DNA from: Theobroma cacao
Lineage: Eukaryota > Streptophyta > Magnoliopsida > Malvales > Malvaceae
Assembly: GCF_000208745.1 (NCBI RefSeq)
Contig: NC_030852.1
Coordinates: 1,297,919 to 1,361,918, forward strand
Reading direction: 5' to 3'
DNA: 64,000 nt
The position numbers were made by a program, and so were the translations under genes. Below, in pieces: positions 54,130 through 64,000 of this stretch. The notes beneath the pieces are model-generated. The model did no database searches, was not told the origin of the DNA, and was given only the letters and a program-made list of their open reading frames with translations. Position 1 is the first letter of the stretch. Each line of letters starts with the position of its first letter.

Positions 54130-55904
54130 ATGATGAGTGAAGATACAGGTGAGTCCTCAGAAAGTCAAGAGCAATTTTTTTGGGGTGGGAAGGTTCGGGT
54201 TGTGCATTTCACCTTTGATCAAGAAGCTTCAAGAAAGGAGTTGGCTCGTGCCATTATCATGCACGAGTATCCCTTATCCATTGTCGATGATGTTGGATTC
54301 AGGAAGTATTCAGCTAGGCTCCAACCTCTATTCGAGGTGGGCTCTCGCAAGACTCTTGAGGGCGATATCCTTAAAATTTATGATTTCGAGAAGGCAAAAT
54401 TGAGAAATGTGATTGAAGGCTTGAATACCCGTTTTGCAATCACTACGGAAATGTGGACTTCAAAGGAAAAGAAAGGGTACATGTCTGTCATTGCTCATTA
54501 CATTGACGACTCTTGGGTGTTGCAAAGTCGTATGTTGAGGTAATTGGTTTTGCTTCTTGTTTTTCATCCTAATATATGACTATTTATCAGTTCTGTGTGA
54601 TTTAATTGTTTTGTTGGAACCTATTTAGGTTCATTTATGTGCCCATACCTCGCACTATGGATGTTATTGCACAAAATTTGATGGATGCTTTGATGGGATG
54701 GAACATAGAGACTAAACTTTCCACTATCACAGTTGAGAATTGCACTTCTGGTGATGGTATGCTTTCTATTATAGTGGATAAGTTGAGTAGTTCACTCTTA
54801 CTTGATGGGAAAATTGTTCATGTGAGATGTTTTGCACATGTAGTGGATCTTGTTGTGAAAGATGGGTTGTCTTTAGTAGAAAATGCAATTGAGAGAATGC
54901 GTGATAGTGTAGCATTTTGGTCTGCCACTCCATCAAGAGTGGACAATTTTGAAGCTGTGGCTCGTCAAGCAAAGATTTCAAGTTTGAACAAGTTGGGTCT
55001 TGATTGTAAAACCTGTTGGAAGTCAACTTATTTGATGCTTAAAACAGCCATATGGTACAAAGACCTTTTCCCGAAATTAATACTGAGGGATGAACACTAC
55101 ACTTGTGTACCTACTGATGATGATTGGATGATGGCCAAGAATATTGCTGAAAAGTTGGAATGTTTTATAACGCAACTAAGTTGTTTTCTGAAACAAAGTT
55201 TCCTACAGCAAATTGTTACTTTAGGAACATTTGTCAACTAAGAATTGCATTGGTGAAATGGGCGAAAGATGATGATGTGGTTATTAGTTCAATGGCAATT
55301 AAAATGTTTGAAAAGTTTGAGAAGTATTGGAATGTTATTCATGTTGGTTTGGCTGTAGCAGTTGTGTTGGATCCTAGGTATAAATTGAAAGCGGTGGAGT
55401 TTTATTTTTGTCGAATATATGGTGATAATGCACTACTTGAAATTGAGAAAGTGAAGAGAACTTGTTATGAATTGCTTCATGAGTACCAACGTAAATCACA
55501 TGTTTCTCCTACTTCTTCCCAAGTATCATTTCTTCAAGTTTCAAATGGTCCTACTTTTGACTCGGAGGACATACCTTCTGATTTGATTGCTTTTCTTAGT
55601 GAGTCTTCTACTAATGTGGATGTTGGTTGTGAGTTGGATCATTACTTGGATGAACCTATTTTGCCACGGACTTGATATTCTTAGTTGGTGGAAAACAATG
55701 GGGATAAGGTTTACTACTTTGCAAAAGATTGCTAAAGATTTTCTTGCTATCCCTGTTTCCACTGTTTCATCTGATTCAAACTTTGGTACTAGTGGGAGGA
55801 GGGTGGTTAGTCTTCATCGAAGTAGGCTACATCCCAACACTTTGGAGGCATTGATGTGCTCACATGATTGGTTGTGGAAGAGCAGTGAAGTAGAAGGTAA
55901 TTAG
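54130..55904 (+). pseudogene. hAT-superfamily (RICESLEEPER/Ac-like) transposase, decayed
   Basis: The reading starts at an ATG at 54130. An intron with proper ends (54541-54628; AG|GTAATT...TTTAG|G) keeps the frame (SRML-RFIYVP). Family motifs follow in order: ELARAIIMHEYPLSIVDDVGF, AITTEMWTS, AHYIDDSWVLQSR, KLSTITVENC, CFAHVVDLVVKDGL, and the C-terminal dimerisation region (DILSWWK, LQKIAKDFLAIPVSTVSSDS, RLHPNTLEALM). hAT transposases cut and paste DNA; some plant copies are domesticated regulators. This copy is broken: a one-base loss in a T-run near 55166 and another frameshift near 55663-55672 split it into three frames. The N-terminal BED zinc finger is absent, and SAFS-type residues in the dimer region are altered to SNFG. 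No terminal inverted repeats were found. Confidence 0.88.
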
Positions 55905-57084
55905 ATATCTAAGTTTACATCAATACTTTAATGAAATGAAAAATATCATCTCACATGAAACTTTTTCAGATCTTTTTTTATGTGTAGATTCTTGTTCATC
56001 AGCAGATTCCAATTGTTTGTGCATTGCTGATGAAGATGAGGAGGGCTGTGAAGTTTTTCCGAAATCGTACATGGAATGAAATTGAAGGTAAACAAATTCC
56101 AGTTGATGAGTAGGTTCAAATTGTTAGTGCTAGAATGAGATGAGAGCCTTGAGCCTTCTTTGGATAATTGAAATTGCAAATTGTAGGTAAACAAACTCCT
56201 ATCATCATATTTGCAAACTTTGTCTACTTTTTATCTCCGCTTAGGATTTCAATTATATGCCTATCTTTTCATGGTTTTTTATTTACCTAAATCATTTCAT
56301 GGTTGATATTTATTATTGATATTTTATTTCATATTCAATTTAATGGTTTTTTTTTTGGTAAAATTGGCGAGTTTACCAAAGTGAATTTTCAGCTTGGGTC
56401 AAGTCGGATCCGGGTTTTTAAACCGATATCCACTAAATAAACAATTTCAGATAATTAACAAATATCATTAAACAGTTTCGGTTAGGTTGCAAATACTTAT
56501 GATAGTTTTAATCGGTTTCGATTAGGTTTTGGATGAATAATATGAAATAAGTGGGTACTTTATTTGCCCCCATTCTTGTTTAGGAACAATAACCTTTCAA
56601 ATTTTCCTTCACTGCTCATGCAAAAAAAAAAAAAAAAAGCTTAATTTTCCTTTATTCTCCTTCAAATGGAAAAAGTTAAGGCAAACTGAGATGAAGCTAA
56701 ACGACTGGAGTAGGTTTCTTGAATTTACTCTTTATTTTTTGTACCTGCAAACGGATGTAGGTCATCGAAAAATTGAATCACGTAAAAAAATTAAAAAAAT
56801 TAAACTTTGTCATTTTGTTAATAAATTTAGAACATAAATATTCATAATTTTAAGAATATTTATCTTAAAAAATTTATGAATTTTTAGTTTTACATACATA
56901 TTCATGAGAGGATTTATATTTGATGTAATCATCAAAATGTGTCATCTTATTCAATAGATAAAATTAAAAATTTTTATGAATTTAAAATTAAATATTATAC
57001 AATTGACAGTATATCTAATATAAATTCAAAATTTATTTATTTAGTAATAAGCTCATCCGGTAATATATTTGTAATGACAAACGC
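55905..57084. other. Spacer downstream of the hAT relic
   Basis: No gene. AT-rich, with a poly-A run near 56622. The stretch 56820-56890 has weak similarity to 53630-53700, extending the promoter duplication upstream. Confidence 0.5.
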
Positions 57085-57450
57085 TAAATGCCTTCAAATT
57101 TGGGCTTGAAAGCAAGTATTTAATCTTATAAAATGGGCCAATGATTATTGACCCAAAGGCCCAGCCCAAGTAATTGCCCTAAACTCGTTCTTATTCATTA
57201 CGTCCATGCCGCAGCTCCTCTTTTACTTCTAAACTGCTAAACCCTGCCGACTTACCTTCCTTCTCCCTCCGCCTCGCTCCCAACATTTCTCGGAGTTCAG
57301 GCTCTGATCAAAACGACGGTAGCTTCACGATACAGCGGTTAGCCTTACTCTTCTCTCGGTGAATCCCTTTCTTTTTTCTTCTTTTTCTCTCTTTTTTTTT
57401 AACTCCTATGTTTTTGTTATTTTTTCTTCATTTTTTTTAGGGTTTAGGTA
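57085..57450 (+). promoter_or_regulatory. RLP24 promoter and 5' leader (copy 2 of the duplication)
   Basis: Contains TGGGCC and GGCCCA site II-type elements at about 57133-57163 and an AAACCCTG telo-like box near 57238, typical for ribosome-biogenesis genes. A leader intron probably starts at a GTGAAT near 57358 and ends at TTTTCAG near 57764, 30 or so bases before the ATG at 57798. Confidence 0.7.
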
Positions 57451-57797
57451 CTGAAGAGAGAGGGGGTTGGAAATTAAAATTATTATTTTTACATATAATT
57501 AAGATTCGCTTGGATGATTATAAATAGCTTGAATTTCTTTTTTTTTTTTTACTAATCTGCAATGATAAACCCTAAACTTGGAAAACTAGAATTTGAGAAA
57601 CGGAAGGGTCATTATGCTTGATTCTGTTCTCATGCTATTTGTCAGCTTAAGTATCCTTAAACTTGTTTAGCTTGCAATGCTATTTAGCTATTGGTAATTA
57701 GGTGATTGTTCTTCTCTTTTATGACATGATTTTCACAATGTTGCGATTGTCATTTTCTTTTCAGGGAATTGAATTTGTATCTTAATTTGGGAATAAG

Positions 57798-58858
57798 ATG
57801 AGATTAGAGAAGTGCTGGTTTTGTTCCTCCACCGTATATCCAGGGCATGGTATTCAATTTGTTCGCAATGATGCCAAAGTAAGTGATTCTATTTTTATGT
57901 TCTATGAATTTATTTTTCCTCGTTTTGTTTCGTTTCCATTTGAATGTTATATTGCTTTATATCTTCTTTATTTGATTGTTCTTTTTATGCATGTTTATTG
58001 TCTTATAATGCTACATATTTAAGCTCGTTTGCTTTATATGCTTGTGCTATGTGTCAGCAGCCTGAGTTTATATGTGCTAGTATATGTTTAGCAGTGTCAA
58101 GATATACGCCAGTTTTAGCCAAAATTTGCAGTGTTAAGATCATGCCAGATTAGAGGCATCAATTAATCATTTAACCAATGTTCCCTACTTGATGTTGTTC
58201 TTGCTGTTTGGCATGTCTTTAGTTTCTGATGGTCCAACCTTTTGTAGATTTTCCGTTTCTGTAGATCCAAATGCCACAAGAACTTCAAGATGAAGAGGAA
58301 TCCGCGCAAAGTGAAATGGACCAAGGCCTACAGGCGTTTGCACGGAAAGGACATGACTCAGGTAAAGATGGGCTTATCTAGTTTTATTGCACTTTTTGTT
58401 GCATTTCTGCTATGCTTAAACAAGAACAACTGTATAATATCTGTTTCTGTAATGTTCTTTTTCCAGGATTCAACATTTGAGTTTGAGAGGAAGCGTAATA
58501 GGCCAGAGAGATATGATAGAAGCATTGCAGAGAATACCCTTAAGGCCATTAAAAAGATTGCTAAAATCAGATCAGACAGGTCTTCTGACCACATCAAAAA
58601 CAGGTTGGTTTCCTTTCATTGCATGTTAAAAGATATTGAAAGACGCTGTTTACTAAATGACCCATATTTTAATCTCTTTTCAGGCTTAAGACAGGCAAAA
58701 TCCAAAGGCAGAAAGAAGCAAGAAAGCAATTGGAGCAGGACATCCACTTGGTCAAAGCCCCGCTTGCACTTGCACAAGACTCGTCTCTTCGCCTTCCAAA
58801 AATCAAAGTCAATGTCTCCCAAACACAAACGGAAGAGAATCAGCAAATGGAAGAGTGA
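57798..58858 (+). CDS. RLP24: Ribosome biogenesis protein RLP24 (eL24-like), 4 exons
   Basis: Exons 57798-57878, 58248-58361, 58467-58603 and 58684-58858 join in frame to 168 residues. The N-terminal zinc-binding domain has C6 and C9 (CWFC) and C32 and C36 (CRSKC), followed by [19 protein letters not shown], the hallmark that separates RLP24 from ribosomal L24 itself. A long basic helix ([24 protein letters not shown]) and a basic tail complete it. RLP24 occupies the eL24 site on nuclear pre-60S particles and, in yeast, recruits the AAA-ATPase Drg1 in the cytoplasm. The promoter has growth-type elements, as in the ribosomal protein gene at 35 kb. No defects seen. Confidence 0.95.
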
Positions 58859-61116
58859 ATCCGGTTCTGTTCTACCCCCGCCTAGTTTTTATCCATCTTG
58901 TTATGCTTGCAACTCCTCATTTAAGTATCAAGCGTTTTGTGTTGTGTGGATACGAATGCTGTCCGAAATTTTCAATAGCATATCTACATATTATTGATCT
59001 CTCTCTTTCCATCTAGTTCAATCATAGTAACTCATCAAAAACTAATTGTTGTATCCATGTTTTGCTTATTACGTACTTCCAACGAAATATTCGACCCTGT
59101 GTAGTAGAACATCGATATCCTGATCTGGACTTTTCGTCTTTTTCCAATTTTGGTATATGTCTGTCCTTGTGGAGTGGGGGTGGTGGGGTTTTTCATTTTC
59201 TGTACTCCCACTATTCTTTTCCCTGCATTGATGCTGGCCTTAGGAGTTTAGGTCACAAAGTACAAGTAGGGTTGAGTGGGTGCATTGCTTGGACCTCCAT
59301 GGGGCACTTGTATGAGGCGGAGAAGCTTGTGACCAGACAGCCAAAGAGCATTGCCCACAGAAATTTAGGTGCAATGCTACAACTTACCCCAATTAGTCGT
59401 TACGTCTCAAATTTTGAACTTTGTCCTTGTACTTGATTATATGATTGTGCTTTTTGGATTCAAAAGCCTATGATTGAGTGATTATTGACAGATGTCACTT
59501 CGATGGACCATTGGCCAGATGTTACTGGCCCGATCGACACAAGTAGTGACGAGTATGATTCAGTTTAAATTGAAATAAATTATTTTGGCTTCTTTTTTTA
59601 AAAAAATTTAGTATTAATAGGTTAAAAAATGTAATTTATTTTGTTATATTTGTTTATTTTTTGTGTTTAAAATTTATAATAAATCAATCGAAATATTAAT
59701 CATTAAATGTTGAAATATATTATATATAAATATTATTAATAATTTTTAAATATATGTAAAGAATAGCTCAAATATATAATTGAAAATAGAGTTAAAAAGT
59801 ACTTGTCATTCAGTTATTTTGGATAATTTTTTGTTATTGTTGGTGGGAGTTTACTTAAAAAATACTGGTCATTGACTAGGCTGCGCACTCAGCTCTAAGA
59901 CTCCATAACCGGAGCATTTAATCGCTACCTTTATACCATGTATAAAAGAATATTTTATTTATTTAATTTATAATAATTTACGAGTACGTGTTGAGTATTT
60001 TAATAAAATATATTAGTTATATTTTTAGCTTTTTAGATTTTTATTGACTTCAACCCAAGAATGAGATGCCAGAGTTTGAACGGAATCTTGGTTTTTCATT
60101 TATTTATTGGCCAGTAAAGTTGAACAAATGCTGAGGCTTTAATTAAAAAATATTGCTTATTGTACGGCCTTTGTTTTAAATTTCAAACGCAAGCTTTGCT
60201 TTCCGTTTTTCTCCATAAAAAAAAGTATTAAAAGCTATATTCTAAGAATGACAATAGATACTTTATAAACTACATATATGGTAGGACTTGATTTGATTGT
60301 ATATTAAAATAATTTATATGAGTTCAAATTGAATTTGAATTCTAAAACTATTCCTTGTCACGAGTTTGAATGTAGTTTAAATAATGGTCATCAATATCCA
60401 AAATTTATATATTATTTTTTAATTATAAATTTATTATAATTAATGAAATATTTTTTGAATTTGATTTTAAATTTTAAATTATTTTTATGAATTATTTTTT
60501 ATTTATTAATTTAATTTTTAATAATATACATACAAATTAATTTTAAACTAAATTTTTTATTTTGAATTCTGGTTCAGAATTTTTCTTTGTAATTAGAGAA
60601 GAAAGATTCGAATTTTAATATTCAAATAGGTGTTTGCATGCGAGTTCAAAATTTTTTTAATTATTAATAATTGTGTTGAATATTAAATGAAAATTTTCAA
60701 TCAAGTTCTTATATGAATAATTAAATAAATTGAATTTAATTTGAATTCAAATATTTCAAAATTAACTTTTTTTTTTTCTATATGGTCAGCACCAAATTCC
60801 GATTTGCTGTTTCTAGCTAATTTCCTTCCCTAGACTCCCACCTAAAAAATAATTTAAAAATAAAAAATAATACAAAATATGTACTAAAGAAAAAAATAAT
60901 AAATTATATATATTATATATATAAAAACAACGAATGCGATAAACCGACCGGAACCTTCCGTTTTCAATCTCTGACCCGTGCTATACTCTAAATTCAGTTT
61001 CCAGTGCACAGTTGCAGTAGTACTGCTTGATTTGCTTTCTCTTCCGAGTTCCAGACGCAGTTCTTCACTACCCAAACTCACCCACAAATTTTTGAGAGTA
61101 AGATATAACCATAAAT
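58859..61116. other. Intergenic between RLP24 and the armadillo gene
   Basis: The plus-strand frame at 59062-59436 (124 codons) shows no motif; it may be read-through 3' untranslated sequence. From about 59560 the DNA is strongly AT-rich. The block 60285-60775 resembles the repeat at 39450-39912. A TATATAAAAA box near 60917-60927 could serve the gene at 61117. Confidence 0.5.
60285..60775. repeat. AT-rich dispersed repeat, copy 2 (with 39450-39912)
   Basis: Related by ordered short blocks to 39450-39912, including TTATAATTAAT, TTTAATTTTTAATAATATACATA and CAAAATTAAC. The ends are not defined, and low complexity limits confidence. Confidence 0.4.
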
Positions 61117-62955
61117 ATGGCCGCCGCCGCCGCTGCTAAGGCAACTGCAGCTGCAGAGGAAGAGAAAACGAAAACCCTTCAACAAGAACTCTCTCTCCCA
61201 ATCATGTTAGCGGACAGAGTCATCAAATCAGCTCAAGAAGCCGAGTCTTCCAAATTCGAATGCGCCGAACTGGCCAAACAAGTCGACCGTCTCTCCCAGA
61301 TGCTCCGCTCCTTCGTTCGTCTCTCCGCCACAGCCAACGCCACCGTCTACGACCGTCCCGTCCGCCGTATCGCCTCCGACATCACTAAGACCCTCGAACG
61401 TGCCCTCTCCCTTACTCGCAAGTGTCGTCACAGTGGTCCCCTCCGCCACCTATTCTCCATCACGACAACCGCCGATTTCCGCAAAGTTTCGAATCTTCTG
61501 GAGTCTTCTATCGGCGACATGCGTTGGCTGCTTTCGCTTTTCGACTCGGACGGAACCAATCTTACCCTTCCTCCAGTTGCCAGTAACGACCCCATTCTTG
61601 CTTGGGTTTGGTCTTACATCTCAACGATCCACATGGGCCCATTAAAAGATCGAGTCGACGCCGCTAACGAACTTGCTTCGTTAGCCAAAGATAACGACCG
61701 CAATAAGAAAATGATCGTTGTAGAAGGCGGGGTCTCACCGTTACTGAAGTTGTTAAAAGAGGGAGCTTCCCCTGAAGCGCAAATCGCGGCGGCAAATGCG
61801 CTTTACAATCTCGCAACTGACGAAGAAAGAGTTAGGCTAATCGTGGATGTAATGGGAATTCCTATAATCGTTGGGGTTTTGGGAGAGGCTCAAATGAAAG
61901 TTCAAATAATGGTCGCGAGTTTGGTGGCAAGAATGGCGGAGATGGATTTGGTTGCTAGCGAAGAGTTTGTCAGAGAAAATGTGACGAGAAAGTTAGTTTC
62001 TTTGTTGTCTATGGATATGGTTTTGGAAGTTGTTAAGCCACAAACTGCGAAAGCTAGTATTCATTCCATCATTCAAATGAATAAAGAGATGACTGACAAT
62101 TCCCTGAGGCATCCCAAATTGTTGTCGGTTCATACATCGTCATTTTCGGATGGGAGTAGCAGAAATAGGAAAGAGAGGGAAGCAGAGAGTCCTGAGGTGA
62201 AGCTTAAGTTGCAAGTTAGTTGTGCAGAGGCTTTGTGGAAGCTGTCCAAAGGGAGTTTATTGACGAGTAGGAAAATTACAGAGACGAGAGGGTTGCTTTG
62301 TTTGGCAAAAATTGTAGAGAAAGAGAAAGGGGATTTGCAGTTTAACTGCTTGATGACAATTATGGAGATTACAGCAGTTGCGGAGTTTAATGCTGATCTT
62401 AGACGTGCAGCTTTTAAGACTAATTCTCCAGCTGCAAAAGCGGTTTTGGATCAGCTCTTGAAAGTAATTCAGGAAGAAAGCAGTCCAACATTGCAGATTC
62501 CGGCTATTAGGTCAATTGGGTGTTTGGCTAGAACTTTTCCTGCAAGGGAAACGAGAATAATTGGTCCTTTGGTTGATAAGCTTAGTAATAGGAATGTGGA
62601 AGTAGCTATGGAAGCTGCTTGTGCGTTGGGGAAGTTTGCTTCTCCAGATAATTTCAATGGTTCAGAGCATTCCAAGGCAATTATTGAGTTTGGTGGGGTT
62701 CCATCGTTGATGAGGTTGCTACAGAGTAATGATCAAGCTCAAGTACATGGACTTGTCCTACTATGTTATTTGGCATTGAATGCCGGCAACAGCAAGGCCC
62801 TTGAGGAAGCCCGGGCATTGAATACTCTTGAAGGGGCTGCTCGTTCTGTCATAGCTCAGTATCCTGACTTGAAGGATTTGTTTGCTAAAGCTATACATCA
62901 TCTGACACTCTACCAAGCTGGAGGCCATCCCCACAGGCAATCATTTGCACCTTAA
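61117..62955 (+). CDS. ARO4: ARMADILLO REPEAT ONLY protein, ARO4-like, intronless
   Basis: A 612-residue open frame. After an Ala-rich start the plant ARO family N-terminal region follows (LSLPIMLADRVIKSAQEAES, VYDRPVRRIASDITK, HSGPLRHLFSITTTADF, SNLLESSIGDMRWLLSLF). Armadillo repeats begin near residue 185 (VDAANELASLAKDNDRNKK, GGVSPLLKLLKEGASPEAQ, AAANALYNLATDEE) and resume after a charged linker near residues 340-365. Arabidopsis ARO1 works at the tip of pollen tubes and root hairs in polar growth, and ARO proteins recruit the GTPase-activating protein REN1. The N-terminal pattern and length fit ARO4 best. There is no U-box and no other domain. Arabidopsis relatives are, from memory, also largely intron-poor. 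Confidence 0.92.
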   Translation: MAAAAAAKATAAAEEEKTKTLQQELSLPIMLADRVIKSAQEAESSKFECAELAKQVDRLSQMLRSFVRLSATANATVYDRPVRRIASDITKTLERALSLTRKCRHSGPLRHLFSITTTADFRKVSNLLESSIGDMRWLLSLFDSDGTNLTLPPVASNDPILAWVWSYISTIHMGPLKDRVDAANELASLAKDNDRNKKMIVVEGGVSPLLKLLKEGASPEAQIAAANALYNLATDEERVRLIVDVMGIPIIVGVLGEAQMKVQIMVASLVARMAEMDLVASEEFVRENVTRKLVSLLSMDMVLEVVKPQTAKASIHSIIQMNKEMTDNSLRHPKLLSVHTSSFSDGSSRNRKEREAESPEVKLKLQVSCAEALWKLSKGSLLTSRKITETRGLLCLAKIVEKEKGDLQFNCLMTIMEITAVAEFNADLRRAAFKTNSPAAKAVLDQLLKVIQEESSPTLQIPAIRSIGCLARTFPARETRIIGPLVDKLSNRNVEVAMEAACALGKFASPDNFNGSEHSKAIIEFGGVPSLMRLLQSNDQAQVHGLVLLCYLALNAGNSKALEEARALNTLEGAARSVIAQYPDLKDLFAKAIHHLTLYQAGGHPHRQSFAP

Positions 62956-64000
62956 ATGCTTCTCCTTTAGCTGCTTAGATGATTCAAATGTATGAATATC
63001 TCTTTGATTATAGCATACAATGAACATATTGACACTTGAGAGGTTCAGGGATTCGAAATGAATGATGACTGGTCATTCATGATATTGATTGATCATCTTG
63101 ATGATGGTGTTGATATGTCCTCAACAAAGTGAATGTATGTATGGAAAGTGTATCTGTATTGATTGCATAAAAGTTACCAAAATTTTGTCACCCAATGCAA
63201 TTTAAAGAATCACAATCTCTTTCTCTGATGTTCCATGTTTTTCTGCTCTCTCTCTCCCCTCTTCAAAATGCTTGTGCACAGATGTGAAAAGATCTATTTC
63301 AGTTAGCACTGTTGTTGTCTTTTATCTGCAAACTTTTCAAGAGCCAGATGGTAAGTAATTTCGAACTAGAAATGAAGTTTCTATTTTCTGTTCTTTAATC
63401 AGTGATCTTAGCATGCTGTTAGTCAGTAGACTGTGACTATTTGATTCCTTGAAGCAAATTGAGTATGAGCTTGTTATCTTTACTACATCATCAAATCACA
63501 CTGTTTTGAACCTTTTATTAAATTCTTTTGCTTTTTCTTTCTTATCATTTTATTTGATTTATAATTCAACCACATATTTTAACGTGTAGGTAGCTTTCTT
63601 TGCCCTGGTTTTTCTGTTATAAATTCAGAGTGTTTCTTGATTGCATTGATAATAGTCGTGCCTAAGGGCATATTAGATGAAGTAGTCTTCTTCCTGTTTT
63701 TCTCTTCCTTCAGTACGTGGACTTTTTGTGGTGGTTGCATTAGTTGCTTTATTTGTATCTTTCTTCTTTTCTTCCCCTACTCAATGGAATTGTTATCTTA
63801 GTTTTATGATGGTTGTGTTTTTTTGCTTGGTTATCGTCCTAGAAGGTTCTTCATTTTGTGATAGCATGAAAAAAATGTCATAGACGAGATAATGAAGGTT
63901 ACTGGAATAGGATAAAAACATAATGCTCTTTTAGATCAAAAGAAGATTCCAGCATGGTCAATACTGCAATTTGAGACATGTTAAGGAATGAAGAGTATTC
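62956..64000. other. 3' flank of the armadillo gene
   Basis: No gene recognised on either strand to the window end. The first few hundred bases are the probable 3' untranslated region. Confidence 0.55.

Noticed and set aside
59062..59436. 124-codon plus-strand frame after RLP24
   Set aside because: No family motif, odd composition, lies directly in the likely 3' untranslated region; not supported as a gene.

Overview
The window is nuclear DNA from a flowering plant, almost certainly a eudicot. Genes are rich in short GT-AG introns, intergenic DNA is very AT-rich, and the proteins are plant-specific families: a neprosin-domain protein, an L-type lectin receptor kinase, ferric reductase oxidase, ARMADILLO REPEAT ONLY protein and peroxisomal copper amine oxidase. 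I cannot name the species. Exon structures were built by hand from reading frame, splice dinucleotides and recalled family conservation. No alignment was run.

Layout. 1-3258: non-coding flank. 3259-6467 (+): seven-exon neprosin-domain (DUF4409/DUF239) protein. 6468-15560: a graveyard of broken genes, all on the minus strand: a NAC-domain pseudogene (about 8.0-8.5 kb), an eight-exon relic of a JMJ20/JMJD4-type JmjC dioxygenase (9.35-13.35 kb) and a four-exon fragment of the N-terminal part of a VPS13 lipid-transfer protein (13.6-15.35 kb). 15797-17815 (+): intronless L-type lectin receptor kinase. 19107-22022 (-): eight-exon ferric reductase oxidase, FRO8-like. 22.1-26.2 kb: intergenic, with a Ty3/gypsy protease relic and a short tandem duplication. 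26205-27231 (+): universal stress protein. 27.2-29.9 kb: intergenic with a MITE-like element. 29947-34057 (+): ten-exon DEAD-box helicase, RH30-like. 35074-35520 (+): ribosomal protein eL27A/uL15. 35.5-47.3 kb: gene-poor, AT-rich, with minisatellites and MITE-like copies. 47347-52764 (+): twelve-exon copper amine oxidase ending in a peroxisomal AKL signal. 54130-55904 (+): decayed hAT transposase gene behind a duplicated copy of the next gene's promoter. 57798-58858 (+): ribosome-biogenesis factor RLP24. 61117-62955 (+): intronless ARO4-like armadillo protein. 62956-64000: 3' flank.

The live genes are independent housekeeping, stress or signalling genes, not a pathway. The notable structures are: (a) hidden same-strand gene relics where VPS13 and JMJ20 pieces meet within about 260 bp at compatible intron phases; (b) a duplicated RLP24 promoter/leader now in front of a hAT-derived coding region; (c) four GC-AG introns confined to two genes; (d) a three-copy MITE-like family and two minisatellites. 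From memory, Arabidopsis JMJ20 (At5g63080) lies close to RH30 (At5g63120), and RPL27a genes lie close to DUF239 genes (At1g23290/At1g23340, At1g70600/At1g70550). The JMJ20 relic may therefore be in an ancestral position rather than captured by a transposon; this needs checking.
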